Source: Spirochaetaceae bacterium
GTDB lineage: Bacteria > Spirochaetota > Spirochaetia > JABEVK01
Assembly: GCA_023265735.1 (NCBI GenBank)
Contig: JAHFSN010000018.1
Span: 1 to 13,911, forward strand
DNA: 13,911 nucleotides
Reading direction: 5' to 3'
Positions 1 through 7,503 of this stretch are shown here, one piece after another. The position numbers and the translations under genes are program-made. A model generated the notes under the pieces. It did no database searches. It was not told where the DNA came from and worked only from the letters and a program-made list of their open reading frames with translations. The stretch's first letter is position 1, and every line of letters begins with the position of its first letter.

Positions 1-928
1 TCGCGGGAGGAATCCCCACCCCGTTGTCTTCGATCCTCAGCTCAACTTCGGAACCTTGGGCCTCCGCCTCGATCTTCACGTTTCCTCCCGTCGGAGTGAA
101 CTTGATGGCGTTGGAGAGCAGGTTCCTGAGGACTGTTACCACGGTGTAGCGGTCCCCCAGAACCAGGGCGAACTCGACCTCGGAAGTGATCGAGATCTTC
201 TTCCGTCGGAAAGACTCGGCCAGGGGTTCGAGGGCTTCTTCAATGAGAAAATTGAGGGGGAGCGGTTCCGGTTGAAGCACGAGGGAGCCCGTCCGCGACA
301 GTCCCCAGTCCAGGAGGGTTTCCAGAAGCCGGTGGACGTTTTTGGCCGTCTGATCCATGGTCAGCAGGACCTCTCGAGTCTCTTCGTGATTCATCTTGTC
401 GGACTGGACCAGGAGCTCCTGGAGGAGCGAAACGAAGCCCGAAAAAGGATTCTTCAAGTCGTGGGCCAGGATCGAAAGGAACCGGGAGAGTTCCTGGTTG
501 GCCTTCCGGATGTCGGCGGCGGCCTTCTCCAGGGCCCTGTTTTTGTCCTGAAGGGCCAGATGCGTCCGGAGCCGAGACACCAGTTCCGTCCTTCGGAACG
601 GCTTGGAGACGAAGTCCACTCCTCCGGCGGCGAAGCCCCGGACGACCTCCTCCTCGGTGCTGAGCTCGGTGACAAAGATAATCGGAATAGACGCCGTCCG
701 GGGCGAGGCTTTGAGGGTCTGGGCCACGGCGTATCCATCGAGTCCAGGAAGCATGACGTCGAGCAAGATGAGGTCGAATTCCTGGGTCTCCAGAAGCTCG
801 AAGGCCTTGCTGGCGTCTTCGGCACCGGTGAAGGAAAACTCGTCCTTGGGGAGAATGGCCCTCAAGGTCAGAAGATTGGAGGGGATATCATCGACGGCAA
901 GAATGGTGTGGGTTGACCCTCGAGGCAT
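1..928 (-). CDS. Response regulator-histidine kinase hybrid (REC-HisKA-HATPase), C-terminus cut by window edge
   Basis: Reading leftward from ATG at 928 the frame stays open for 309 codons to the window edge. Residues about 8-125 form a receiver domain: acidic pair D13/D14, phosphoacceptor D57 in LLLDVMLPG, and K109 in VSKPF. A short coiled linker (about 126-148) leads to a HisKA domain with H156 in LAHDLKNPF. The ATPase domain then shows an N box with N273 (LLSNAIKFTP) and a G1 box (DNGVGIPP, 301-308); the G2 box and C-terminus lie outside the window. No membrane segment is visible, so the protein is probably cytosolic. In this order (REC first, kinase second) the kinase is usually controlled by phosphorylation of REC by another kinase. 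The start is backed by AAGGAG five bases upstream. It lies 92 bp behind miaB on the same strand; no clear terminator or promoter is visible in that gap. The partner and output are unknown. Confidence 0.92.
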   Translation of the reverse strand, partial: MPRGSTHTILAVDDIPSNLLTLRAILPKDEFSFTGAEDASKAFELLETQEFDLILLDVMLPGLDGYAVAQTLKASPRTASIPIIFVTELSTEEEVVRGFAAGGVDFVSKPFRRTELVSRLRTHLALQDKNRALEKAAADIRKANQELSRFLSILAHDLKNPFSGFVSLLQELLVQSDKMNHEETREVLLTMDQTAKNVHRLLETLLDWGLSRTGSLVLQPEPLPLNFLIEEALEPLAESFRRKKISITSEVEFALVLGDRYTVVTVLRNLLSNAIKFTPTGGNVKIEAEAQGSEVELRIEDNGVGIPPA

Positions 929-1020
929 GAAGACTCCTTCTTCTAGTCTTGTCCGCAGAGAGAAAAAGCACAAGGGGCCACAAACTTGGTTTCACCGAAT
1001 AAAACCTAAGAGAAACAGGA

Positions 1021-2397
1021 TCAGGAGGTTCCCGTCGGCGGAGCCGCAAGACGGCCCTCCAGCGAGAAGGGAACTGCCGATTCCATGGTGAGGTTAACAA
1101 ACGTGCCCACCAGGGATGGATCGTCCGAGGGAAACCTCACGGTGACCTTCCCCTCGGTGTGGCCCGAGAGGTAGCCGCTCTTGCGGTCAGCTTTGGTGAC
1201 CAGTACTGGCACGGTTCGCCCGAGGAGGCTCCGGTTGTAGGCCAAGCTGGTCTGGCGGAGCAGGTCGTTGAGGGCTTCCAGCCGCCCCCGTTTCACGTCG
1301 GCCGGCACATCGTCGTCCCAGCGGGCCGAGGCCGCCCCAGGCCGCGGGCTGTACTGGGCAATGTAGGCCATCTGGTACTGGAACTCGCCGAGGGCCTTTC
1401 GGGTGTTTTCGAACTGCTCGTCGGTTTCTCCGGTGAAGCCCACGATAATGTCGGTGAACAGCGTTGCCGTGGGAAGCACCCGCCTCACGTCGGCGACGAG
1501 GGAACGGTAGCGGTCCATGCTGTGGTTGCGATTCATCCGGATGAGGACATGGTCGTCCCCCGACTGGAGGGGAAGGTGCACCTGCTTGGCCAAGACAGGA
1601 TACCGGGCCATGGTCTCCAGCACGTCGGTGTTCATGTCCCGAGGATGGGGAGAGGTGAAGTAGGTCCAGAACCTGGCTCCCGTCCTCTCTCCCAGTTTCC
1701 CCACCTCCTCGAGCAGCTGGGCGAAACGGAGTTCGTCTCCCTTTCGGTCCAGACCGTACGAGTTCACGTTTTGACCGAGGAGAGTAATGGAGGTGTAGCC
1801 TTTGTCCACGAGGGCCTGAACCTCGGCGAGGATGTCCGCCGAAGTTCTCGACACCTCTCGTCCCCGGGTATACGGAACCGCACAGAATGAACAGAACTTG
1901 TCGCAGCCGTTTTGGATGGGAACAAAGGCTTCAAACGGGGACGAGTACGTGGGAGTGACCTTCCAAAACGGCGCCAGAGAGGAAATCCCCAGCCTATCCC
2001 GGGCGGTGGGCGCCGGGGGGGCCTGCACTTCCCCCTCAAACTGGGCCAGGGGGGTCACGACACCATACTGCCGGAACCTGTCGGGCACCGAGGTGAGCTC
2101 ATCGATCGAGAAGACGAGGTCAAAACGATCGGAGAACTTCTCCTCGTCGGCGGGCAGAATGCAGCCCGACACAAAGGTGATCAGGTTCTCCTCGTTTTTG
2201 CGGAGGTTCCATTCGTGGATCTTGGAATAGACTCGGTCGATGGCCTTCTGGCGCACCGAGCAGGCCACAATGCCGAGGACCTTGGCTTCCGATTCCACAT
2301 CGGTTCGCTCGAGCCCCATCTGGGAGAAGACCGACTGGATGCGCTCCGAGTCGGCTTGGTTCATCTGGCAACCCAGATTCATGACGTAGTACTTCAC
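1021..2397 (-). CDS. miaB: tRNA-2-methylthio-N6-(dimethylallyl)adenosine synthase MiaB
   Basis: A radical-SAM methylthiotransferase expected to add the 2-methylthio group to i6A37 of tRNAs reading UNN codons. The 458-residue length is normal for the family. Domains: an N-terminal MTTase domain with cluster cysteines C10 (NLGCQMNQADSERI), C46 and C79 (SGCI); a radical-SAM core with C165, C169 and C172 (GCDKFCSFC, then PYTRGREVSR); and a C-terminal TRAM domain (about 390-455) ending in the MiaB-like pattern F-V-N...A-x-P-F-S-L-x-G. The GTG at 2397 is preferred: AAGGAG lies 5 bases upstream, and the protein then begins like other MiaBs. The TTG further up at 2469 would add residues that overlap the FNR1 gene. 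Odd: the usual NTC before the second cysteine is replaced by VAC. The gene follows the FNR-type reductase by 10 bp and is surely co-transcribed with it. MtaB (7503-8807) is the paralogue; the TRAM ending and NLGCQMN motif favour MiaB here. Confidence 0.93.
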   Translation of the reverse strand: MKYYVMNLGCQMNQADSERIQSVFSQMGLERTDVESEAKVLGIVACSVRQKAIDRVYSKIHEWNLRKNEENLITFVSGCILPADEEKFSDRFDLVFSIDELTSVPDRFRQYGVVTPLAQFEGEVQAPPAPTARDRLGISSLAPFWKVTPTYSSPFEAFVPIQNGCDKFCSFCAVPYTRGREVSRTSADILAEVQALVDKGYTSITLLGQNVNSYGLDRKGDELRFAQLLEEVGKLGERTGARFWTYFTSPHPRDMNTDVLETMARYPVLAKQVHLPLQSGDDHVLIRMNRNHSMDRYRSLVADVRRVLPTATLFTDIIVGFTGETDEQFENTRKALGEFQYQMAYIAQYSPRPGAASARWDDDVPADVKRGRLEALNDLLRQTSLAYNRSLLGRTVPVLVTKADRKSGYLSGHTEGKVTVRFPSDDPSLVGTFVNLTMESAVPFSLEGRLAAPPTGTS

Positions 2398-2402
2398 GCC
2401 GG

Positions 2403-2408
2403 CTCCTT
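2403..2408 (-). promoter_or_regulatory. Shine-Dalgarno site that fixes the miaB GTG start
   Basis: On the minus strand AAGGAG shares its first A with the TGA stop of the FNR1 gene (2410-2408) and is followed by a 5-base spacer, then GTG at 2397. The arrangement supports reading both genes from one mRNA and possible translational coupling. It decides against the longer reading that starts at 2469. Confidence 0.75.
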
Positions 2409-3064
2409 CAGAAATACACTTCGGTGGAGATGCGGTCGGAGGGGATGCCGAAACCCCGCAGCACATCAAAGGCTTCGTAGATCATGTCGCAATTGCCGCA
2501 CAGAAAGGCGTGGGACTCCGGCGGGACCGTCAAGTCCTTGAGCCGGTCCGTAATCCGGCCGCGGTACGCTGCCCCGTCTTCCCGGCTGACGCAGGCGACG
2601 AGGTTCTCCCCGAGGAAGTCCTCTTCCAGGGCGAGTTCGGCGCAGGTCCGAACTCCATGAAGCAGGGTGTAGTTGAGGTGGGGATGGGTCTGGACCATGC
2701 TGTGGAAGGGGCTGATGCCCGTGCCCGTCGCCAAGAAAAGCAGAGGGCCCCCTGACTTCAGCGCCGTGTCAGGCGTGAAGTAGCCAAACGGTCCATCGAC
2801 GTGAAGGCCGTCGCCGGGGACCAGTTTGGCCAGCCGTCGGCTCACCAGACCCTCGGGAACCTCTCTGACCAGAACGGAAAGCTGGGGATCCCCCTCGCCT
2901 GAGTAGATGGAATATTCTCTTTGCTCTCGTTGCCCAGGGATTCCCAGGCTCAGGTATTGCCCTGTCCTGAACGAGATTCCCGCACGCTCAAAGGTCAGGA
3001 CGAAGCACCCGGGTCCCACGGGACGGTTGGACAGGACCCGGACTTCGGCCGACGATGCACCCAT
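2408..3064 (-). CDS. FNR1: ferredoxin/flavin-NAD(P)H reductase-family flavoprotein paired with miaB
   Basis: A compact two-domain reductase of 218 residues in the plant-type ferredoxin-NADP reductase/Fre superfamily. The N-terminal FAD barrel (about 1-98) carries the flavin motif R49-E-Y-S52 and GPFGYF (91-96). The NAD(P) domain has the pyrophosphate loop ATGTGISPF (112-120), LCGNCDMIYEA (188-198) and a C-terminal aromatic end, EVYF, typical of flavin stacking. It lacks the extra cysteines of PyrK and any ferredoxin domain, so it probably passes electrons from NAD(P)H to a small carrier or directly to a partner. It lies 10 bp before miaB, whose radical-SAM cluster needs such electrons. The start is uncertain: ATG at 3064 has no clear Shine-Dalgarno site, but a -10-like hexamer lies 7 bases upstream, so initiation may be leaderless. 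A TTG at 3073 would add three residues. The donor nucleotide and acceptor cannot be told from sequence. Confidence 0.88.
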   Translation of the reverse strand: MGASSAEVRVLSNRPVGPGCFVLTFERAGISFRTGQYLSLGIPGQREQREYSIYSGEGDPQLSVLVREVPEGLVSRRLAKLVPGDGLHVDGPFGYFTPDTALKSGGPLLFLATGTGISPFHSMVQTHPHLNYTLLHGVRTCAELALEEDFLGENLVACVSREDGAAYRGRITDRLKDLTVPPESHAFLCGNCDMIYEAFDVLRGFGIPSDRISTEVYF

Positions 3065-3066
3065 AG

Positions 3067-3091
3067 CCGTCAAAGTAGAAGAAAATGACGG
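3067..3091. repeat. 25-bp inverted repeat (6-13-6) over the FNR1 -10 region
   Basis: The arms CCGTCA (3067-3072) and TGACGG (3086-3091) are perfect reverse complements with 13 bases between them. They cover the proposed -10 hexamer of the FNR1 promoter. An operator or an mRNA hairpin in read-through transcripts from the chemoreceptor gene are both possible. There is no following T-run, so it is not an intrinsic terminator. Confidence 0.4.
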
Positions 3092-3101
3092 TTCGAGTCA
3101 A
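3072..3101 (-). promoter_or_regulatory. Candidate leaderless-type promoter of the FNR1-miaB operon
   Basis: On the minus strand TTGACT (3101-3096, five of six matches to the -35 consensus), an 18-base spacer and TACTTT (3077-3072, weak -10) end 7 bases before the ATG at 3064, placing transcription start at or next to the start codon. No Shine-Dalgarno site lies between. The -35 sits just past the chemoreceptor stop codon. This was found by eye and is a prediction. Confidence 0.4.
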
Positions 3102-3105
3102 GTTT

Positions 3106-5313
3106 TCAGAACGTATCGAAGTCATTACTCAGGAGAATCTCCTTGGGGGGTGCCGAGGGAGAGGTGGGAACCGAAGAGATGGCCTTCCGGAGGAGAGAGG
3201 GACCGGCTTTCACGGAGGGGGCCGGGGCCTGCCTCGCCTGGATCAAGGGCGCCGCCTCCGTGTTGCTGAGCTTGAAACGGCTCACCATGGCCTTCAGCTG
3301 CTGGGCCTGACCCGAGAGCTCCTCGCTGGCCGAGGCGCTCTCTTCGGCGCTGGCGGTGTTGGACTGGGTGACCTGGTCGATCTGGTCCAAACCTCCGTTG
3401 ATCTGACCCAGGGCCTTGGCCTGTTCCTGGCTCGACGCCGCAATCTCCTCGAGGAAATCCGCCACCTTGTTGGCGTTGGCGAGGATGCCGTCCAGCTGTT
3501 CGCCGGTCTTCAGCGCCTTCACGTTGACTTCCTGGATGCTGTGGATCGATTCCTCGACCATGCGGTTGGTCTCGTTAACGGCCGCGGCGCTTCGGACGGC
3601 GAGGCTACGCACTTCCTCGGCCACCACGGCAAATCCCTTGCCGTACTTTCCGGCCCGGGCGGCCTCCACGTTGGCGTTCAGGGCGAGGAGGTTCACCTGG
3701 AAGGCGATATCGTCGATGGTCTTGACGATGGTCTTGGTGTCCTCGGAACTCTTGGTCATCTTTTCCAGGAGGAGCATGAGGTCCTTCATCTGGTGGTTCC
3801 CCTGCTCGGCGCTCTGGGACGCCTGCTTGGCCAGCTGGTTTGCCGTCAAGGCATTCTCGGCGTTCTGCTTGGACTGCCCGTGGATCTCGTTGGAACTGGC
3901 CGAGATTTCCTCGAGGCTCGAGGCCTGCTCGGTGGCCCCTTGGCTGAGGCTCTGGGCCGCGGTGGAAACCTGATCCGACCCGCTGGCCATCTGGTCGACG
4001 GCCACGTTGACCTGGGAGAGGATCTCGTTGAGTCCCTTCTGCATCCGCTGAAGGGACCGGCCCAGGCCGTCGTCCTCGCTGGCCAAAGGAATATTATCGG
4101 TGAGAACCCCATTGGCGATGCTCTCGATGAGGGACGCCTTGAGCTTGAGACCCTCGACCATCTCGTAGAAGGACTCCATAAGCAGTCCCAGTTCGTCCCG
4201 GCTCTTCACCTCGTGGACTTCCACGGCGAAGTCGCCCCGGGTCACCCGCTTGGCGAGGGCCGTCACGAGGCCCAGGGGAACGGTGATGCTTCGGATAAGG
4301 ATGAGGGCCACCACGATACCGATCAGGAGCGAAATGAGGAGTCCCGTGGCAATGGTCCAATTGGCGGAACCGACGATCAGGGAGTTGGCGTTGGCCACCT
4401 GCTGGCTCACCGTCGCCCCGGCAATGCTTGTCGATTCTGCCAAGTCGCCCAGGGAGCTGGCCGCCACCTTTCGCTGCTCGGCCAAGTCATCCAGCGCTGA
4501 GCTGAGGAGCAGCCAGGAATCGACGGCCTGGCGATAGTCCTCGGCGGTTCGAGAAATCAGCGCAAGTCTGTCCTTGTTGATCTGCTGGGCCGTGTCTTTC
4601 AACAGGTCCGAAACAGACGCCTGGATCTTGTCAAACCGTGGCAAGGCGTCTTTGAGGAAGGTCGGGTCACGATAGGCCTGTGTCTTAAAATTCCCCACGC
4701 GGATTTCGCTGAACCAGTCACTCACGTCGCGCCCCTGGGACGTCTTTGCGAGGCGCAGAAGAAGAGCAGAACTGCGCGCACCCTTTTGGATTTCCGACTG
4801 AAAACTCTTGTCCTGTCCATCATTGTAGGCGGTTATGGCGTCCGAAAAAGCCTTGGCCGCCGCATCCATGGAGACTCGGCTCTGGGCGACCTGATCTGTT
4901 TTCGCCTTTGTCTTGGCCAACAGGTCCATGTACGTGGCCTTGAACTCCCGGGCCTTGGGCAGGTTTTCCCGGAGCTTGACCAATTTGGGGGACCTTTCGA
5001 GGAGGGCCTCGGCATCGGCCAGGGCCTTATCCAGAGATTGGAGGTTCTTCATGGCTTCGTCGTAGTAGCTGTTCTCCCCGGTGAGCCAGTAGCCCCGGGT
5101 GTTGTACATGGCCTTGAGGGTGCTTCTCTCGATTTCGTTGACGACGAGAACCTCGGGAAGGTACTGGTTGCTGAGTTCCATCGAGTTACCCTGGATGGAC
5201 AGCATGCTGAGAATCGCCAGGGTTCCGACGACTACTGAAATTCCGATCAGCGTTCCGAGGCCAAGAATCAACTTCTTCCCGATCCCAAAACGGGCGCTTT
5301 CTGTATTTTTCAT
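3106..5313 (-). CDS. Methyl-accepting chemotaxis protein with large helical sensor domain
   Basis: A 735-residue transmembrane chemoreceptor that should signal to CheA/CheW. In order: a short cytoplasmic N-terminus; TM1 at about 15-38; a periplasmic, almost wholly helical sensor of about 280 residues (40-318), a size that suits a double four-helix (HBM-like) module; TM2 at about 319-342; HAMP at about 343-395; and a long coiled-coil signalling domain. The hairpin tip is near-canonical (IAFQVNLLALNANVEAARAG, about 536-555), followed by KGFAVVAEEVRSLA (559-572). Glu/Gln pairs such as ATEQASSLEEI are candidate methylation sites. The tail is low-complexity (Ala/Pro/Ser) and ends NDFDTF rather than the NWETF-type CheR tether. 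The ATG at 5313 has GAGGAG six bases upstream; a TTG two codons earlier falls too close to that site. It is divergent from rarA and lies 41 bp before FNR1. The ligand is unknown. Confidence 0.93.
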   Translation of the reverse strand: MKNTESARFGIGKKLILGLGTLIGISVVVGTLAILSMLSIQGNSMELSNQYLPEVLVVNEIERSTLKAMYNTRGYWLTGENSYYDEAMKNLQSLDKALADAEALLERSPKLVKLRENLPKAREFKATYMDLLAKTKAKTDQVAQSRVSMDAAAKAFSDAITAYNDGQDKSFQSEIQKGARSSALLLRLAKTSQGRDVSDWFSEIRVGNFKTQAYRDPTFLKDALPRFDKIQASVSDLLKDTAQQINKDRLALISRTAEDYRQAVDSWLLLSSALDDLAEQRKVAASSLGDLAESTSIAGATVSQQVANANSLIVGSANWTIATGLLISLLIGIVVALILIRSITVPLGLVTALAKRVTRGDFAVEVHEVKSRDELGLLMESFYEMVEGLKLKASLIESIANGVLTDNIPLASEDDGLGRSLQRMQKGLNEILSQVNVAVDQMASGSDQVSTAAQSLSQGATEQASSLEEISASSNEIHGQSKQNAENALTANQLAKQASQSAEQGNHQMKDLMLLLEKMTKSSEDTKTIVKTIDDIAFQVNLLALNANVEAARAGKYGKGFAVVAEEVRSLAVRSAAAVNETNRMVEESIHSIQEVNVKALKTGEQLDGILANANKVADFLEEIAASSQEQAKALGQINGGLDQIDQVTQSNTASAEESASASEELSGQAQQLKAMVSRFKLSNTEAAPLIQARQAPAPSVKAGPSLLRKAISSVPTSPSAPPKEILLSNDFDTF

Positions 5314-5349
5314 GCGCAACTCCTCACTCCATTTTCAAGTCTAGGTGGT

Positions 5350-5378
5350 TTGTTTAAAAAAGAAAGACTCTGTACAAT
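5350..5378 (+). promoter_or_regulatory. Candidate rarA promoter placing +1 at the GTG start (leaderless)
   Basis: TTGTTT (5350-5355), a 17-base spacer and TACAAT (5373-5378, five of six matches to the -10 consensus) end 7 bases before the GTG at 5386. Transcription would then begin at about 5384-5386. No Shine-Dalgarno site precedes the GTG. The rest of the 72-bp gap to the divergent chemoreceptor gene is AT-rich; I could not place a convincing promoter for the chemoreceptor there. Confidence 0.5.
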
Positions 5379-5385
5379 TTTTCCC

Positions 5386-7503
5386 GTGGAACTTTTCGAA
5401 CAGGCAAAGAAAACCTACGAGCCCCTCGCGAGCCGGATGCGCCCGCGAACCCTCGAGGAGTACGTGGGCCAGGAACATATCCTGGGACCCGGAAGGCTGC
5501 TGCGTCGGTCCATCGAGGCCGACCGCTTGACCAGTGTCCTCCTGTCCGGTCCCCCGGGAACCGGCAAGACCACCCTGGCCCGGGTCATCGCCCTGACGAC
5601 CAAGGGATCGTTTCTCTCCTTGAACGCCGTCCTGTCCGGGGTCAAGGAGATCCGCGAGGTGATCGAGAAGGCCCAGGACGAAAGGCGGCTCCAGGGCCGT
5701 AAAACAATCCTTTTTGTCGACGAGGTCCACCGGTGGAACAAAAGCCAGCAGGATGCCCTCTTGCCCTGGGTCGAGAACGGCACCTTTGTCCTCATCGGCG
5801 CCACCACGGAGAACCCCTTCTTTGAGGTGAATTCGGCCCTCGTCAGCCGGTCCCGGGTGTTCCAGCTGTCGCCCCTCAACGACGCCCATTTGATGCGAAT
5901 TGCCCAGCAGGCCTTGGCCGATTCCGACCGGGGATATGGCCGTTTCACGGTCCTGTGGGAACCCGGTGCCCTTGAGCATCTGGTCACGGTGTCGTCCGGT
6001 GACGCCAGAAGTCTGCTCAACGCCCTGGAGCTGGCCGTGGAGACTTCGGTGGCTCCCTTTCCTCCCCCCCCAGGAACAACCATTTCGATCAGCGTGGACG
6101 CCGCCGAACAGAGCATCCAGAGAAAGGCCGTTCTCTACGACAAGGATGGTGACTATCACTTTGACACCATCTCGGCGTTCATCAAGTCCCTCAGGGGCTC
6201 GGACCCCGACGCGGCCCTGTACTGGATGGCGCGAATGATCCGGGCCGGCGAGGATCCCGACTATCTGTTCCGACGGATGCTCGTGACGGCCTCCGAGGAC
6301 GTCGGGCTCGCCGATCCCCAGGCCTTGGGCGTCGTGGTGGCCGCGGCCGAGGCCTTTCGAAGGGTGGGTTTGCCGGAGGGGCAGTTTCATCTGGCTCAGG
6401 CCGCGCTCTACCTGGCCACGGCCCCCAAAAGCAATAGTACTCTGGGTTTCTTTGAGGCCCTGAAGGCCGTGGAAACCGAAGAGGCCCGAGACGTTCCTTC
6501 TCACCTTAAAGACGCCAGCCGCGACGCCAAGGCCTTTGGCCACGGGAAGAACTACCAGTATCCTCACGCGTTTCGCGACCACTGGGTGACCCAGCAGTAC
6601 CTTCCCCAGGGAATGTCGGGTCACGTCTTCTACCAGCCTTCCACCCAAGGGTACGAGGGAGCCGTCCGCGGCCAGATTCTCGAGCGCCGGGAATTGACCC
6701 TGGGCCTTGGCTTGTCCCAGGAGACGGACGAAGTTCTTACCTGGACCGATGAGAGAAATACGCCCTGGATCCGCCGCCTGGCTTCGGGCGCCCCGGGGCC
6801 CCTGGAAGGCCTGCGCCGCTTCGTCTTCGAAATCTCGGCCCTCCAGCGGCACCACCGGGTCTGGGTGGCATCCGACCTCAATGGGCTCTTCCTGCTCGAG
6901 GCCCTGCGCCGTGTCCCCGAGGGATTGGTGGCTTCCAGTCTTCCCGATGAGGCCCAGCGGCAGGCCATCGCTGCATACCTGTCCTTCATCCCCGAGTTCG
7001 ACAGACCGCACCTGGAAAGCTCCGGATGGGGCATTCCTCCGGTGTCTCCTTCCGTAGACACCTGGGACGTCACCCTGGCCTGGGGGGGCCATCTGCCTTC
7101 CGACTGGGTCCCTCCCGCCGGAAGGCTGGTGGTGGTGGACCCCAACCATGGAGCCAGTTCCAGGGCCACCGACTGGCTGGCGGATGTCCTGCCTCCGGAA
7201 ATGCTGCGCGCCTTCCAAGAGGCCGAGACCAGGTTCCTGGCCCAGGGGGACAAGTCGGAGGTCCGCAGGTCGTGGAACCTGGTCCCCCACAGCTGGACAT
7301 TTGAGGCGCCCCGGCCCCTTCCTCAGACCGACTGGGTGGGCTGGTGGACGCCGAAGAACTCCGGGGGGCTGGCGGACTTCCTTGTAGCCCAGGACCCCGC
7401 CTGGGCCCAGGAATTTCCCCGGCTTCGGGCCGCCTGGCCCGGGCCCGAAGTGGTCTGGAAAAAGGTGTGGACCGTGTGGAGCCGCGCCCCGGAGGAAGGC
7501 TGA
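5386..7503 (+). CDS. rarA: RarA (MgsA)-type AAA+ ATPase fused to an extra C-terminal domain
   Basis: Residues 1-435 match RarA, a clamp-loader-like AAA+ ATPase acting at stalled replication forks: MRPRTLEEYVGQ (18-29), Walker A GPPGTGKT (55-62), Walker B ILFVDE with VHRWNKSQQDALLP (108-127), sensor-1 ATTENP (139-144), sensor-2 GDAR (205-208), and the tetramerisation/C-terminal region up to FYQPSTQGYEG (415-424). Ordinary RarA ends about there at some 430-450 residues; this protein continues to 705. The extra 265 residues alternate strands and helices in a pattern like a class I methyltransferase fold (HHRVWVASDLNGLFLLEAL, later GRLVVVDP), but without a Gly-rich SAM loop. RarA fused to an unknown domain is known from cyanobacteria; kinship is inferred. 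GTG at 5386 is chosen because it opens with ELFEQAKKTYEPLASRMRP, while the upstream TTG at 5350 coincides with the -35 element. mtaB follows, sharing one base. Confidence 0.9.
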   Translation: MELFEQAKKTYEPLASRMRPRTLEEYVGQEHILGPGRLLRRSIEADRLTSVLLSGPPGTGKTTLARVIALTTKGSFLSLNAVLSGVKEIREVIEKAQDERRLQGRKTILFVDEVHRWNKSQQDALLPWVENGTFVLIGATTENPFFEVNSALVSRSRVFQLSPLNDAHLMRIAQQALADSDRGYGRFTVLWEPGALEHLVTVSSGDARSLLNALELAVETSVAPFPPPPGTTISISVDAAEQSIQRKAVLYDKDGDYHFDTISAFIKSLRGSDPDAALYWMARMIRAGEDPDYLFRRMLVTASEDVGLADPQALGVVVAAAEAFRRVGLPEGQFHLAQAALYLATAPKSNSTLGFFEALKAVETEEARDVPSHLKDASRDAKAFGHGKNYQYPHAFRDHWVTQQYLPQGMSGHVFYQPSTQGYEGAVRGQILERRELTLGLGLSQETDEVLTWTDERNTPWIRRLASGAPGPLEGLRRFVFEISALQRHHRVWVASDLNGLFLLEALRRVPEGLVASSLPDEAQRQAIAAYLSFIPEFDRPHLESSGWGIPPVSPSVDTWDVTLAWGGHLPSDWVPPAGRLVVVDPNHGASSRATDWLADVLPPEMLRAFQEAETRFLAQGDKSEVRRSWNLVPHSWTFEAPRPLPQTDWVGWWTPKNSGGLADFLVAQDPAWAQEFPRLRAAWPGPEVVWKKVWTVWSRAPEEG

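Noticed and set aside
929..1020. Possible terminator after miaB (GGTTT-N9-AAACC, and a TTTTT run further on)
   Set aside because: The stem has only five pairs and is not followed directly by the T-run; the T-run is preceded only by a four-pair CAAG/CTTG stem.
2398..2469. Longer miaB starting with TTG at 2469
   Set aside because: The extension overlaps FNR1, has no family similarity, and the GTG at 2397 has an excellent Shine-Dalgarno site.
5350..5385. TTG at 5350 as the rarA start
   Set aside because: It coincides with the proposed -35 hexamer, has no properly spaced ribosome site and adds residues with no RarA similarity.
6064..6071. Run of eight C in rarA as a possible phase-variation tract
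   Set aside because: It encodes a short Pro run between domains in a GC-rich genome, the frame is intact, and RarA is not a typical phase-variable gene.
5341..7290. A 649-codon open frame on the minus strand opposite rarA
   Set aside because: It is antisense to a well-supported gene, contains no recognisable motif and reflects the strong third-position GC bias. The same applies to long plus-strand frames at 56-916, 3085-4500 and 9182-10636.
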